DNA of 64,000 bases from Burkholderiales bacterium JOSHI_001 (GTDB lineage Bacteria > Pseudomonadota > Gammaproteobacteria > Burkholderiales > Burkholderiaceae_C). A model generated the notes under the pieces. That model searched no databases. It was not told where the DNA came from and saw nothing but the letters and a program-made list of their open reading frames with translations. The translations under genes were made by a program, and so were the position numbers. Location of the stretch: NCBI GenBank assembly GCA_000244995.1, contig CM001438.1:1480921-1544920 (forward strand), in the 5' to 3' direction. The first letter of the stretch is position 1. Each line of letters opens with the position of its first letter. Shown here in pieces: positions 1 through 9,163 of the stretch.

Positions 1-1
1 A

Positions 2-2488
2 GCCAAGGCACGCAACGCCGTGGCGGCGCTGGCCAGGATGACGCAGGCCGCCTGCAGCGTGGTGCGGGGCGGCCAGTTGCTGCGCGTGCCCAGCGCGGAC
101 CTGGTGCGTGGTGACATGCTGGTGCTGGCCGAGGGCGACGCCGTCGGCGCCGACGCGCGCCTGGTGGAGGCAGCGGCCTTGCGCTTGCTGGAAGCGTCGC
201 TCACCGGCGAGAGCGAAGCGGTGGAAAAGCACAGCGCCACGCTGCCCGCGCCGGTGGCCTTGGGTGACCGCGTGAACATGGTGTTCAAGGGCACGGCCGT
301 GGCACAGGGCAGCGGCCGGGCGGTGGTGACGGCCACCGGCATGCGCAGCGAGGTGGGCGCCGTGGCCACGCTGCTGGACGAGACCGAGGACAGTCCCACG
401 CCGCTGCAGCGGGAAGTGGCCCGCGTGGGCCGGGTGCTGGGCCTGGCGGCCGTGTTCATCTCGGTGGTGGTGGTGGCCACCATCCTGCTGCTGCACCCGG
501 TGCACGCGCCGGCCGACCTGGTGCATGTGCTGCTGCTGGGGGTGTCGCTGGCGGTGGCGGCGGTGCCCGAGGGCCTGCCGGCCATCCTGTCGGTGGTGCT
601 GGCATTGGGGGTGCAGCGCATGGCCCGGCGCCACGCCATCGTGAAGAAGCTGGCGTCGGTGGAAACGCTGGGCTCGGCCTCGGTGATCGCCACCGACAAG
701 ACCGGCACGCTCACCCGGGCGGAGATGACGGTGGTGCGCGTGCTCACCGCGTCGGGCGATTGCCAGGTCACCGGCGTGGGCTACGCGCCCAGCGGCCAGG
801 TGGAATACGCGGGCCGGCCGCTGGCGCCCGGGGCCCTGCTGGACGAGGTGCAGGCCGTGCTCAGCGGCGGCAGCCTGGCCGGCAACGCGGCACTGCACCA
901 GTCGGCCGACGGCAGCTGGCAGATCCAGGGCGACCCGACCGAAGCCGCCTTCCTGGTGGCCGAGCGCAAGCTGGGCGTCACGGCCCGGCGCCAGGCGCGT
1001 TTCACGCGCCTGGCGGAGATTCCCTTCACGTCGGACCGCAAGATGATGTCCACGCTGCACACCGACCAGGCGCATGGCGGCGCACCGGTGCTCATCGCCA
1101 AAGGGGCGCCGGGGGTGCTGCTGGCGCGCTGCGACCGCGTCCGCGTCGGCCGCGCCACCGTGGCCCTGGACGAGGCCTTGCGCCAGCGCATCCTGGCCGA
1201 GGTGGCCGGCCTGGCCGACGCGGCGCTGCGCACCCTGGCGGTGGCCTACCGGCCGTTGGCGCCGGGCGAAGCGCCGGTGCCGCAGGCCGGCCTGGAGCAG
1301 GGCCTGGTCTACGCCGGCACGGTGGGCATCATCGACCCGCCGCGTGCCGAAGTGGCGGCTGCCATCCACGAAGCGCACGCGGCCGGCGTGCGGGTGGTGA
1401 TGATCACCGGCGACCACCCGCGCACCGCGCTGCGCATCGCCACCGATCTGGGTCTGGTGCCGCCCGGTGGTGTGGAACGCGCCCTCACCGGGCACCAGCT
1501 CGACGCGCTGGACGACGCGGCCTTTGCCGCCGCGGTGCGCGACACCAGCGTGTTTGCGCGCGTGGCGCCGCGCCACAAGCTGCGCATCGTGCGCGCGCTG
1601 CAGGCCGGCGGCGACGTGGTGGCCATGACCGGGGACGGCGTCAACGACGCACCGGCGCTGAAGGCCGCCGACATCGGCATTGCGATGGGCGTCACCGGCA
1701 CCGAGGTCACCAAGGAGGCGGCCCGCATGATCCTGGCGGACGACAACTTTGCCACCATCGTGCAGGCGGTGCGTGAAGGCCGCGGCGTGCTGGACAACAT
1801 CCGCAAGTTCCTGCGCTACCTGCTGTCGTCCAACCTGGGCGAGGTGCTCACGGTGTTCCTGGGCGTGGTGGGCGCGGGCCTCATCGGGCTGACGGTGGCC
1901 GAAGCCGGGCCCGAGGGCGCGGGCGCCACCATGGTGCTGCCGCTGCTGGCCACGCAGATCCTGTGGATCAACCTGATCACCGACGCCGGGCCCGCGCTGG
2001 CCATGGGCGTGGACCCGGCCGCGCCGGGCCTGATGGCGCGGCCACCGCGCCAGCGCGGTGCGCGCATGATCGACGCACCCATGTGGGCCGGAATCCTGGG
2101 CACCGGACTGACGATGGCGCTGCTGACGCTGCTGACCATCGACCTGTTCCTGCCCGGCGGGCTGATCGAAGGCCACGAAAGCCTCACCCGCGCGCGCACC
2201 GCCGGTTTCACGGTGCTGGTGCTGGCGCAACTGTTCAACTGCTTCAACGCCCGGTCGGAAACGCGCAGCGCCTGGCTCGGTCTGTTCGCCAACCACTGGT
2301 TGTGGGGCACGGTGGCGCTGTCGGCGGCGCTGCAGGTGGCGGTGGTGCACCTGCCGGTGCTGAACCAGGCCTTTGGCACCGCGCCGCTGAGCCTGGCGCA
2401 ATGGGCCATCTGCCTGGTCCTGGCCAGCGGGGTGCTGTGGTTGAGCGAAATCCGCAAGGCGCTGCGGCGTGCCTTCCCATGGCGTTGA
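2..2488 (+). CDS. Cation-transporting P-type ATPase, P2A (Ca2+-like), 5' end outside window
   Basis: Inner-membrane ATP-driven cation pump. The frame is open to the left edge, so the N-terminus and first membrane helices are missing. Numbering from the GTG at position 20: the actuator TGES motif is near residue 63, PEGLP in helix M4 near 180, the phosphorylation motif DKTGTLT at about 226, and the hinge TGDGVNDAP near 537. Cation-site residues typical of SERCA-like Ca2+ pumps are visible: Glu of PEGL, the NLGE motif in M5 and the N/D pair of WINLITDAGPA in M6. These favour Ca2+ over K+, Na+ or heavy metals, but substrate is inferred. About 820 residues remain and the C-terminal six-helix region is complete. 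It ends 145 bases before the OmpA-like gene on the same strand. Confidence 0.9.
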   Translation, partial: AKARNAVAALARMTQAACSVVRGGQLLRVPSADLVRGDMLVLAEGDAVGADARLVEAAALRLLEASLTGESEAVEKHSATLPAPVALGDRVNMVFKGTAVAQGSGRAVVTATGMRSEVGAVATLLDETEDSPTPLQREVARVGRVLGLAAVFISVVVVATILLLHPVHAPADLVHVLLLGVSLAVAAVPEGLPAILSVVLALGVQRMARRHAIVKKLASVETLGSASVIATDKTGTLTRAEMTVVRVLTASGDCQVTGVGYAPSGQVEYAGRPLAPGALLDEVQAVLSGGSLAGNAALHQSADGSWQIQGDPTEAAFLVAERKLGVTARRQARFTRLAEIPFTSDRKMMSTLHTDQAHGGAPVLIAKGAPGVLLARCDRVRVGRATVALDEALRQRILAEVAGLADAALRTLAVAYRPLAPGEAPVPQAGLEQGLVYAGTVGIIDPPRAEVAAAIHEAHAAGVRVVMITGDHPRTALRIATDLGLVPPGGVERALTGHQLDALDDAAFAAAVRDTSVFARVAPRHKLRIVRALQAGGDVVAMTGDGVNDAPALKAADIGIAMGVTGTEVTKEAARMILADDNFATIVQAVREGRGVLDNIRKFLRYLLSSNLGEVLTVFLGVVGAGLIGLTVAEAGPEGAGATMVLPLLATQILWINLITDAGPALAMGVDPAAPGLMARPPRQRGARMIDAPMWAGILGTGLTMALLTLLTIDLFLPGGLIEGHESLTRARTAGFTVLVLAQLFNCFNARSETRSAWLGLFANHWLWGTVALSAALQVAVVHLPVLNQAFGTAPLSLAQWAICLVLASGVLWLSEIRKALRRAFPWR

Positions 2489-2521
2489 CAGGCCCTGGGC
2501 GTACAGCGGAGCCTGTAGGAC

Positions 2522-2536
2522 GCGGCTGACAGCCGC
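2522..2536. other. Small perfect palindrome after the P-type ATPase gene
   Basis: GCGGCTG-A-CAGCCGC, 34 bases after the ATPase stop. It could weakly stall or terminate transcription, but no T-run follows. Nothing else was recognised in the 145-base gap 2489-2633 apart from an AAGGA-type ribosome binding site before the next gene. Confidence 0.3.
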
Positions 2537-2633
2537 ACGGGCCGCCGGACGATGGCCATGCCGCGGCCACGCGCCCAGACTTCACAGGCCGCGTCGGCAA
2601 CCCGCCGACGCCACTTGATGCAAGGACTTCAGC

Positions 2634-3293
2634 ATGAACACGAACCACACCCTTCGCGCCACGGCCGCCTGCGTGGCCGCTTCGGTCTGGCTGGCCGCCG
2701 GTTGCGCCGGCATGAGCGAACGTGAGCGCGGCACGGCGCAGGGCGCGGGCCTGGGCGCGTTGGCGGGTGCGGTGCTGGGTTCGGTCACCGGCGGCAATGC
2801 CGGCACCGGTGCGGTGCTGGGCGGCGTGGCGGGCGCGGTGGCTGGCAATGTGTGGTCCAAGCGCCAGGAAGACCGCCGCGTGGCGCTGGAGCAGGCCACG
2901 CGCGGCACCGGCGTGGAGGTCAGCCGCACCGCCGACAACCAGCTGAAGCTGAACATCCCCAACGACGTGTCCTTCGACACCAACAGCGCCGCCATCCGAC
3001 CCGGCCTGCGCGGCGTGCTGGACCCCTTCGCGCGGCAGTTGAACGACGACAGCCTGGCGCGCATCAGCATCGTGGGCCACACCGACAACACCGGCCCGGC
3101 GTCGGTGAACAACCCGCTGTCGGTGGACCGGGCCGACAGCGTGCGTGCCTACCTGGTGTCGCGCGGCGTGCCGGCCAGCCATGTGCAGACCAGCGGCCGG
3201 GGCGAACAGGAGCCGGTGGCCGACAACGCCACCGACGCCGGCCGCGCGCGCAACCGCCGGGTGGAGATCTACCTGCGCGAACCGGCGGTGTGA
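2634..3293 (+). CDS. OmpA-family outer-membrane lipoprotein with glycine-zipper region
   Basis: A 219-residue protein expected to anchor the outer membrane to peptidoglycan. The N-terminus is a lipoprotein signal with the lipobox LAAGC (Cys near residue 23). Residues about 35-75 are Gly/Ala-rich with glycine-zipper spacing. From about residue 105 there is an OmpA C-terminal peptidoglycan-binding domain, with HTDNTG and the NRRVEIYL ending. This layout matches the YiaD/OmpA-like lipoprotein family. The start is supported by AAGGA seven bases upstream. Transcription is toward the urt operon, which converges on it with a 28-base gap and no clear terminator. Confidence 0.88.
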   Translation: MNTNHTLRATAACVAASVWLAAGCAGMSERERGTAQGAGLGALAGAVLGSVTGGNAGTGAVLGGVAGAVAGNVWSKRQEDRRVALEQATRGTGVEVSRTADNQLKLNIPNDVSFDTNSAAIRPGLRGVLDPFARQLNDDSLARISIVGHTDNTGPASVNNPLSVDRADSVRAYLVSRGVPASHVQTSGRGEQEPVADNATDAGRARNRRVEIYLREPAV

Positions 3294-3321
3294 GCCGTCT
3301 GGAAGGTGGCGGGGGCCGCCT

Positions 3322-4020
3322 TCAGATGGCCAGGCGCTCGCGGGCGCCTTCGGCTTCCATGTCGGCGCCGCGCCCTTGCTGCACCACGCTGCCGCGCTCC
3401 ATCACCAGGTACTGGTCGGCCAGCTCGGCGGCGAAGTCGTAGTACTGTTCCACCAGGATGATGGCCATGGTCTTGCGTCCGGCCAGCATGCGGATGACGC
3501 GACCGATGTCCTTGATGATGCTGGGCTGGATGCCTTCGGTGGGTTCGTCCAGGATCAGCAGCTTCGGCCCCGCGGCCAGCGCGCGGGCAATGGCCAGTTG
3601 CTGCTGCTGGCCACCGGACAGGTCGCCGCCGCGGCGGTTGAGCATCTGCTTGAGCACCGGGAACAGCTCGAACAGCTCGCCCGGCACGGGCGTGCCGCCC
3701 GGCTTCACCGCCAGGCCCATGCGCAGGTTCTCTTCCACCGTCAGGCGGCTGAAGATCTCGCGGCCCTGGGGCACGTAGCCGATGCCGCGGCGCACGCGTT
3801 CGTAGCTGGTGGCGCGGGTGATGTCGGCGCCGTCCAGCTGCACCGTGCCGGTCTTCACCGGCACCACGCCCATCAGGCTTTTCAGCAGCGTGGTCTTGCC
3901 CACGCCGTTGCGGCCCAGGATGACCGTCACCTCGCCCAGCTTCGCTTCCAGCGACAGGTTGCGCAGGATGTGGCTGCCGCCGTAGTACTGGTTCAGGCCT
4001 TCAACCTTGAGCATGTTCAC
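3322..4020 (-). CDS. urtE: Urea ABC transporter ATP-binding protein UrtE
   Basis: Second ATPase of the high-affinity urea importer (LivF-like), 232 residues. Walker A is GRNGVGKTT near residue 36, the signature is LSGGQQQQ near 137, and Walker B is LLILDEPTEGIQP. It is last in urtABCDE, and its start overlaps the urtD stop by four bases (ATGA), so the two are probably translationally coupled. LivF-like proteins serve branched-chain amino acids in other contexts. The adjacent urease operon and UrtB/UrtA features make urea the likely substrate. Confidence 0.93.
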   Translation of the reverse strand: MNMLKVEGLNQYYGGSHILRNLSLEAKLGEVTVILGRNGVGKTTLLKSLMGVVPVKTGTVQLDGADITRATSYERVRRGIGYVPQGREIFSRLTVEENLRMGLAVKPGGTPVPGELFELFPVLKQMLNRRGGDLSGGQQQQLAIARALAAGPKLLILDEPTEGIQPSIIKDIGRVIRMLAGRKTMAIILVEQYYDFAAELADQYLVMERGSVVQQGRGADMEAEGARERLAI

Positions 4021-4901
4021 CTTCCAAGGTAGACCTCAACCACTTTTTCATTGTTCTGCACCTCGGACAGCAGGCCTTCGGCCAGCACGCTGCCTTCGTG
4101 CAGCACGGTCACCTTCTTGCGGCCTTGGGTCAACTGGTCCACGAACTTCATGTCGTGTTCCACCACCACCAGGGAGTGCTTGCCTTCCAGCTTCAGGAAC
4201 AGCTCGGCGGTGCGCTCGGTCTCTTCGTCGGTCATGCCCGCCACGGGCTCGTCCAGCAGCAGCAGCTGCGGGTCCTGCATCAGCAGCATGCCGATTTCCA
4301 GCCACTGCTTCTGGCCGTGCGACAGCAGCCCGGCGGTGCGCTGCGCGTCGTCGCGCAGGTGGATGGTGGTCAGCACCTCGGCGATGCGGTCCAGCTGCGT
4401 GCCGGTCAGGCGCGAGAACAGCGATGCGCGGGCGCGCCGGTCGGCGGCCAGGGCCAGTTCCAGGTTCTCGAACACGCTCAGGTCTTCATAGACCGTGGGC
4501 TTCTGGAATTTGCGGCCGATGCCGATCTGCGCGATGTCGGGTTCGGAGAGGCGCAGCAGGTCGATGGTGCTGCCGAAAAAGGCCTTGCCCGAATCGGGCC
4601 GGGTCTTGCCGGTGATGCAGTCCATCATCGTGGTCTTGCCCGCGCCATTGGGGCCGATGATGCAGCGCAGCTCGCCCACGTTCACCGTCAGGTTCAGCTT
4701 GTTCAGCGCCTTGAAGCCGTCGAAGCTGACGCTGATGTCGTCCAGGTACAGGGCCACGCCCTGGGTGAAATCGGCCTGGCCGATCTTGGCGATGCGGCCG
4801 TAGCTGGCGCTGCGCCCGCCGCTTTCGGTGGCCCGCTCGGCCTGCTTCTTCGCGTAGGCCTCACGCCTGCGCGCCCCCTCTTCCATGAGGTCAGGCGTCA
4901 T
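4017..4901 (-). CDS. urtD: Urea ABC transporter ATP-binding protein UrtD
   Basis: First ATPase of the urea importer (LivG-like), 294 residues. Walker A is GPNGAGKTT, the signature is LSHGQKQWLEIGM (the Q-to-H variant common in this family), and Walker B is LLLLDEPVAGM. About 40 charged residues precede the ABC domain. An open frame continues upstream, but the ATG at 4901 overlaps the urtC stop by four bases and gives the family length, so that start was chosen. It works with UrtE on the membrane proteins UrtB and UrtC. Confidence 0.93.
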   Translation of the reverse strand: MTPDLMEEGARRREAYAKKQAERATESGGRSASYGRIAKIGQADFTQGVALYLDDISVSFDGFKALNKLNLTVNVGELRCIIGPNGAGKTTMMDCITGKTRPDSGKAFFGSTIDLLRLSEPDIAQIGIGRKFQKPTVYEDLSVFENLELALAADRRARASLFSRLTGTQLDRIAEVLTTIHLRDDAQRTAGLLSHGQKQWLEIGMLLMQDPQLLLLDEPVAGMTDEETERTAELFLKLEGKHSLVVVEHDMKFVDQLTQGRKKVTVLHEGSVLAEGLLSEVQNNEKVVEVYLGR

Positions 4902-6025
4902 GCCCGCTTCTCCTTGGCCTTGCGCAACAGGCCCACGATGCCGTGCGGCAGGAACAGCGTCACCGCGATGAACAGCGCGCCCAGGAAGTAGAGCCAGAAC
5001 TCGGGGAAGGCCACCGTGAACCAGCTCTTGGCGCCGTTGACGAAGATGGCGCCGACGATGGGGCCGATCAGCGTGGCCCGGCCGCCCACCGCGGCCCAGA
5101 TGGCGATCTCGATGCTGGCCGCGGGCGACATTTCGCTCGGGTTGATGATGCCCACCTGCGGCACGTACAGCGCACCGGCGATGGCGCACATCACCGCGCT
5201 CAGGGTCCAGATGCTCAGCTTGTAAGCCACCGGGTTGTAGCCGGTGAACATCACCCGCGTCTCGGCGTCGCGGATGGCCTGCAGCACGCGGCCGTACTTG
5301 CTGTTGACGATGGCGCGTGCCATCAGGAAAAAGCCCAGCAGCACCAGGCCGGTCAGCACGAACAGGAAGACCCGCATGCCCGGTGTGGCAATGGGCATGC
5401 CCAGGATGCGCTTGAAGTCGGTGAATCCGTTGTTGCCGCCAAAGCCGGTTTCATTGCGGAAGAACAGCAGCATGGCCGCGAAGGTGAGCGCCTGCGTGAT
5501 GATGGAGAAGTACACGCCCTTGATGCGCGAGCGGAAGGCGAACCAGCCGAACACGAAGGCCAGCAGGCCGGGCACCCCCACCACCAGCAGCATCTGCGCG
5601 ATGAAGTTGTCCGACAGCGCCCAGTGCCAGGGCAGTTCCTTCCAGTTCAGGAAGACCATGAAGTCGGGCAGGTCGCTCTTGTAGTTGCCGTCGCGGCCGA
5701 TCTGGCGCATCAAGTACATGCCCATGCCGTAGCCGCCCAGGGCGAAGAACAGGCCGTGGCCCAGGCTCAGGATGCCGGTGTAGCCCCAGATCAGGTCCAT
5801 GGCCAGTGCGCAGATGGCGTAGCACAGGATCTTGCCGGCCAGCGTCACCGTGTAGTCGGACAGGTGGAAAACGCTGCCCTCGGGCACCAGCAGGTTCAGC
5901 ACCGGCACCAGCACGCTGACCAGGATCACCCAGGCCAGCACCCCGGCCCAGCCGCTGGCGCCCAGCAGCAGGCCGCGGCGGGACTGCAGGGCCAGGGCAT
6001 GGGCAGCAGGAAGAGCGGCGCTCAT
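4898..6025 (-). CDS. urtC: Urea ABC transporter permease UrtC
   Basis: Inner-membrane permease of the LivM family, 375 residues, with about ten hydrophobic segments and the conserved permease region that includes GRATLIGPIVGAIFVNG. It heterodimerises with UrtB to form the urea channel. The chosen ATG at 6025 overlaps the urtB stop by four bases. The frame is open further upstream, but that stretch lies entirely within urtB and is a shadow. The hydrophilic insert between the early helices (residues about 95-125) is usual for UrtC. Confidence 0.93.
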   Translation of the reverse strand: MSAALPAAHALALQSRRGLLLGASGWAGVLAWVILVSVLVPVLNLLVPEGSVFHLSDYTVTLAGKILCYAICALAMDLIWGYTGILSLGHGLFFALGGYGMGMYLMRQIGRDGNYKSDLPDFMVFLNWKELPWHWALSDNFIAQMLLVVGVPGLLAFVFGWFAFRSRIKGVYFSIITQALTFAAMLLFFRNETGFGGNNGFTDFKRILGMPIATPGMRVFLFVLTGLVLLGFFLMARAIVNSKYGRVLQAIRDAETRVMFTGYNPVAYKLSIWTLSAVMCAIAGALYVPQVGIINPSEMSPAASIEIAIWAAVGGRATLIGPIVGAIFVNGAKSWFTVAFPEFWLYFLGALFIAVTLFLPHGIVGLLRKAKEKRA

Positions 6026-7605
6026 GCTTCGGCACTCCGACCTTTGATCGCGAACAGGCCTTGCGGCCGTTTCTGGATGAAGGCCACGATGAACACCAGC
6101 ACCATGATCTTGGCCAGCACCGCGCCGGCCATGCCTTCCAGGAACTTGCTCAGCACGCCCAGGCCCAGCGCCGCGACGACCGCCCCGGTGAGTTGCCCCA
6201 CACCGCCCAGCACCACCACCATGAAGCTGTCCACGATGTAGCTTTGCCCCAGGTCCGGCCCCACATTGCCGATCTGGCTGAGGGCGCAACCGGCCAGCCC
6301 GGCGATGCCGGCGCCGAGTGCGAAGGCCATCATGTCCACCCGCGCTGTGTTCACGCCCACGCAGGCGGCCATGCGGCGGTTCTGCGTCACGCTGCGCACG
6401 AACAGGCCCAGGCGCGTCTTGGCGATCAGCAGGGCCATGCCCACCAGCACCGCGGCGGCGAACACCAGGATGGCCAAGCGGTTGTAGGGCAGGGTCAGGT
6501 TGGGCAGCACCTGCACGCCGCCGGACAGCCAGGACGGGTTTTCCACCGCCACGTTCTGCGCCCCGAACACCGAGCGCACGGTCTGCATCAGCATCAGGCT
6601 GATGCCCCAGGTGGCCAGCAGGGTTTCCAGCGGCCGGCCATACAGCCAGCGGATGACACCGCGTTCCAGCACCGCGCCCACCAGCGCCGACACCCCGAAC
6701 GACACCGGGATGGCCGCCACGATGTACCAATCGAAGGCCCCCGGCAGGTAGTGGCGGAACAGGTTCTGCACCATGTAGGCCGAATAGGCGCCAATCATCA
6801 TCAGCTCGCCATGGGCCATGTTGATCACGCCCATCAGGCCATAGGTGATGGCCAGGCCGAGTGCCACCAGCAGCAGGATGGACCCCAGGCTGGCCCCGGT
6901 GAACAGCACGCCCAGGCGTTCGCCCCACACCAGGCGCGACTGCACCTGGTCCAGCGAAGCCTGCATGGCCGCCTTCACCTCGCCATCGGATTCAGAGGCC
7001 AGCTTCTCCAGCAGCAGCGAGCGCGTGGCCGGCTCCTGGCTGTCGGCCAGCAGCTTGGCCGCGGCGATGCGCTTGGCCTTGTCCGGCGACGAGATCAGTG
7101 CCGCCGCGCGCAGCAGGCCCAACTGGGCCTTCAACACCGGGTCGGTCTCGGACGCGGCGGCCTTTTCGATCACCGCCACGCGCCCTTCGTCGACCTGGTC
7201 CTTCAATTCGGAGATGGCTTTCGCGCGCACCGCGCGGTCGGGCGAGAACAGGCTCAGGCCCGCCAGCGCAGCCTCCAACTCACGCCGCATGCGGTTGTTG
7301 TTGACCACGTCTTCGGCATCGGCGGGCAGCGAAGCCGCAGCCCCAGAGGCCGCTTCAACGACCTTGCCATCCGCAGCAACCACAAACGCTTTGCCACCCC
7401 CCACCTTCACCGCGTCGTCCAGCATGGCCTGCACAAAGGCCGGCAGCGCAGCGTCCCCGGCCGCCACCGCGGCGCCCAGCGCCGCCATGCGGTCCTCGGT
7501 CTCGCCCGCGGCGATCTTGAAGGCCTGGTCGGGCGTGAGCGCTTGTGCACCAGACACCAGCAGCGCCAACAAGCCGAACAGCAGACGAACGAATGGAAGT
7601 GGCAT
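6022..7605 (-). CDS. urtB: Urea ABC transporter permease UrtB with N-terminal periplasmic domain
   Basis: LivH-type permease, 527 residues. A signal-like segment (MPLPFVRLLFGLLALLVSG) is followed by about 200 residues of helical, soluble sequence rich in alternating Ala/Asp/Lys, then the membrane domain from about residue 225. Proteobacterial UrtB proteins of this length commonly carry such an extension. It contains the permease motif GLMGVINMAHGELMMIGAYS. The ATG at 7605 has no clear Shine-Dalgarno sequence, and the leader between urtA and urtB is occupied by hairpins (7626-7756). This gene may therefore be expressed at a lower level than urtA. The frame is open upstream of the chosen start. 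Confidence 0.9.
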   Translation of the reverse strand: MPLPFVRLLFGLLALLVSGAQALTPDQAFKIAAGETEDRMAALGAAVAAGDAALPAFVQAMLDDAVKVGGGKAFVVAADGKVVEAASGAAASLPADAEDVVNNNRMRRELEAALAGLSLFSPDRAVRAKAISELKDQVDEGRVAVIEKAAASETDPVLKAQLGLLRAAALISSPDKAKRIAAAKLLADSQEPATRSLLLEKLASESDGEVKAAMQASLDQVQSRLVWGERLGVLFTGASLGSILLLVALGLAITYGLMGVINMAHGELMMIGAYSAYMVQNLFRHYLPGAFDWYIVAAIPVSFGVSALVGAVLERGVIRWLYGRPLETLLATWGISLMLMQTVRSVFGAQNVAVENPSWLSGGVQVLPNLTLPYNRLAILVFAAAVLVGMALLIAKTRLGLFVRSVTQNRRMAACVGVNTARVDMMAFALGAGIAGLAGCALSQIGNVGPDLGQSYIVDSFMVVVLGGVGQLTGAVVAALGLGVLSKFLEGMAGAVLAKIMVLVFIVAFIQKRPQGLFAIKGRSAEA

Positions 7606-7625
7606 CAATCGCAGACAAAAAATAG

Positions 7626-7756
7626 GCTCCCCGTCCCCGGCAGGGGACAGGCCGCGCAGCGGCCAGGGGAGCGGGATCTGAGTTAGCGCCCCACACCGGA
7701 TCCGGGTTTCCCGGTCCGGTGTGGTGACCCCCACGGGGGGTGGCCGCCAGGCGGCC
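7626..7756. repeat. Composite palindromic element, copy A (urtA-urtB gap)
   Basis: Nearly the whole 157-base gap is palindromic. 7626-7672 can fold as a three-way junction: outer stem GCTCCCC/GGGGAGC, inner hairpins GTCCCC/GGGGAC and GGCCGC/GCGGCC. 7691-7724 is a hairpin with arms CCACACCGGATCCGGG and CCCGGTCCGGTGTGG (one bulged T). 7727-7741 is ACCCCC/GGGGGT, and 7742-7756 is GGCCGCC-A-GGCGGCC. The last three hairpins repeat the order seen in copy C near 28540-28603, including the one-base bulge in the GGATCCGG arm. There is no T-run, so it is not a classical terminator. Confidence 0.75.
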
Positions 7757-7762
7757 GGGGGC

Positions 7763-9028
7763 TCACTTTTTCTCGGGGATGTTTTTCTTGCCCTTGTTCT
7801 CGGCGATGAAGTCACTCCACGGGTCGGCCACCACCGGGCCCTTGGTCTTCCACACCACGTTGAACTGGCCGTCGGCCTTCACCTCACCGATGAACACCGG
7901 CTTGTGCAGGTGGTGGTTTTCCTTGTCCATGGTGGACATGAAGCCGCCCGGGGCCGGGAAGGTCTGGCCGGCCATCGCGGCGATGACCTTGTCGGTGTCG
8001 GTGCTCTTGGCCTTCTCGACAGCCTGCTTCCACATGTGGATGCCGATGTAGGTGGCTTCCATCGGGTCGTTCGTCAGCGGCTTGTCCTTGTGGCCGGCAA
8101 TGCCCTTGGCCTTGGCGTAGTCGCTCCAGGTCTTCACGAAGGCGGTGTTGGTCGGGTTCTTGACCGACATGAAGTAGTTCCAGGCTGCCAGGTGGCCCAC
8201 CAGGGGCTTGGTGTCCACGCCGCGCAGTTCTTCTTCACCCACGCTGAAGGCCACCACCGGTACGTCGGTCGCCTTCAGGCCCTGGTTGCCCAGTTCCTTG
8301 TAGAAGGGCACGTTGGAGTCGCCGTTGATGGTGGACACCACCGCGGTCTTCTTGCCTTCCGAGGCGAACTTCTTGATCTTGGCGATGATGCTCTGGTAGT
8401 CCGAATGGCCGAAGGGGGTGTACTCCTCCATGATGTCGGCTTCGGCCACGCCCTTGCTCTTCAGGAAGGCGCGCAGGATCTTGTTGGTGGTGCGCGGGTA
8501 CACGTAGTCGGTGCCCAGCAGCACCCAGCGCTTGGCGGAGCCGCCGTCCTTGCTCATCAGGTATTCCACCGCCGGAATGGCCTGCTGGTTGGGCGCGGCG
8601 CCGGTGTAGAACACGTTCTTGCTGAGCTCTTCGCCTTCGTACTGCACCGGGTAGAACAGCAGCGAGTTCAGCTCTTCGAACACCGGCAGCACCGACTTGC
8701 GGCTCACCGACGTCCAGCAACCGAACACCACCGCGACCTTGTCCTTGGTGATCAGCTGGCGCGCCTTCTCGGCGAACAGCGGCCAGTTGGAAGCCGGGTC
8801 CACCACCACGGCTTCGAGCTTCTTGCCCATGACGCCGCCCTTGGCGTTGATCTCGTCGATGGTCATCAGCACGGTGTCCTTCAACACCGTTTCCGAGATG
8901 GCCATGGTGCCGGACAGCGAGTGCAGCACGCCCACCTTGATGGTGTCCTGTGCATAGGCCGAGGTGGCAAGCAGCCCGGAGGCGGCGAAGGCGGCGCCCA
9001 GGGCGCTGAGGGCATGGCGACGAAGCAT
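7763..9028 (-). CDS. urtA: Urea ABC transporter substrate-binding protein UrtA
   Basis: Periplasmic urea-binding protein, 421 residues, first gene of the urt operon. A Sec signal peptide ends at about residue 26 (ATSAYAQ), followed by the type I periplasmic-binding fold starting DTIKVGVLHSLSGTMAISE and a long conserved body that matches UrtA rather than amino-acid LivJ. GAGGAC lies eight bases upstream of the ATG. It is transcribed from the shared urt/ure control region, with a sigma54-type promoter about 70 bases upstream. The strong hairpins after its stop could stabilise its mRNA relative to the membrane genes, a known pattern for binding-protein operons. That last point is inference. Confidence 0.94.
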   Translation of the reverse strand: MLRRHALSALGAAFAASGLLATSAYAQDTIKVGVLHSLSGTMAISETVLKDTVLMTIDEINAKGGVMGKKLEAVVVDPASNWPLFAEKARQLITKDKVAVVFGCWTSVSRKSVLPVFEELNSLLFYPVQYEGEELSKNVFYTGAAPNQQAIPAVEYLMSKDGGSAKRWVLLGTDYVYPRTTNKILRAFLKSKGVAEADIMEEYTPFGHSDYQSIIAKIKKFASEGKKTAVVSTINGDSNVPFYKELGNQGLKATDVPVVAFSVGEEELRGVDTKPLVGHLAAWNYFMSVKNPTNTAFVKTWSDYAKAKGIAGHKDKPLTNDPMEATYIGIHMWKQAVEKAKSTDTDKVIAAMAGQTFPAPGGFMSTMDKENHHLHKPVFIGEVKADGQFNVVWKTKGPVVADPWSDFIAENKGKKNIPEKK

Positions 9029-9095
9029 CTTGTGGTCCTCTTGAATGGATGGGTGGGGCCCGGCGCACGCTGCACCGGGCTCGCAAGGCTGGTCA

Positions 9096-9110
9096 GCAAG
9101 CGTCATGCCA
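9096..9110 (-). promoter_or_regulatory. Sigma54-type (-24/-12) promoter for urtABCDE
   Basis: Read on the minus strand: TGGCATGACGCTTGC. This is GG-N10-GC, one mismatch from TGGCAC-N5-TTGC. The predicted start of transcription is near 9084, leaving a leader of about 55 bases before urtA. A GCCCGG/CCGGGC hairpin (9058-9080) lies in that leader. Confidence 0.65.
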
Positions 9111-9112
9111 GT

Positions 9113-9129
9113 GCATTGCGCGCCAGTGC
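9113..9129. promoter_or_regulatory. Possible NtrC-like activator site between the urt and ure promoters
   Basis: GCATTGCGCGCCAGTGC is an imperfect dyad (GCAyTG...CAGTGC) resembling NtrC boxes (GCAC-N7-GTGC type). It lies between the two divergent sigma54-type promoters. It is closer to the urt promoter than enhancers usually are, so the assignment is weak. Confidence 0.3.
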
Positions 9130-9163
9130 GCACCAGACTGGACCCGTCCCGCCCGCCCCTCGT

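Noticed and set aside
4943-6241. A 432-codon open frame antisense to urtC and urtB
   Set aside because: Composition is typical of the complement of membrane-protein genes. No domain was recognised and the urt genes overlap tightly in the other direction.
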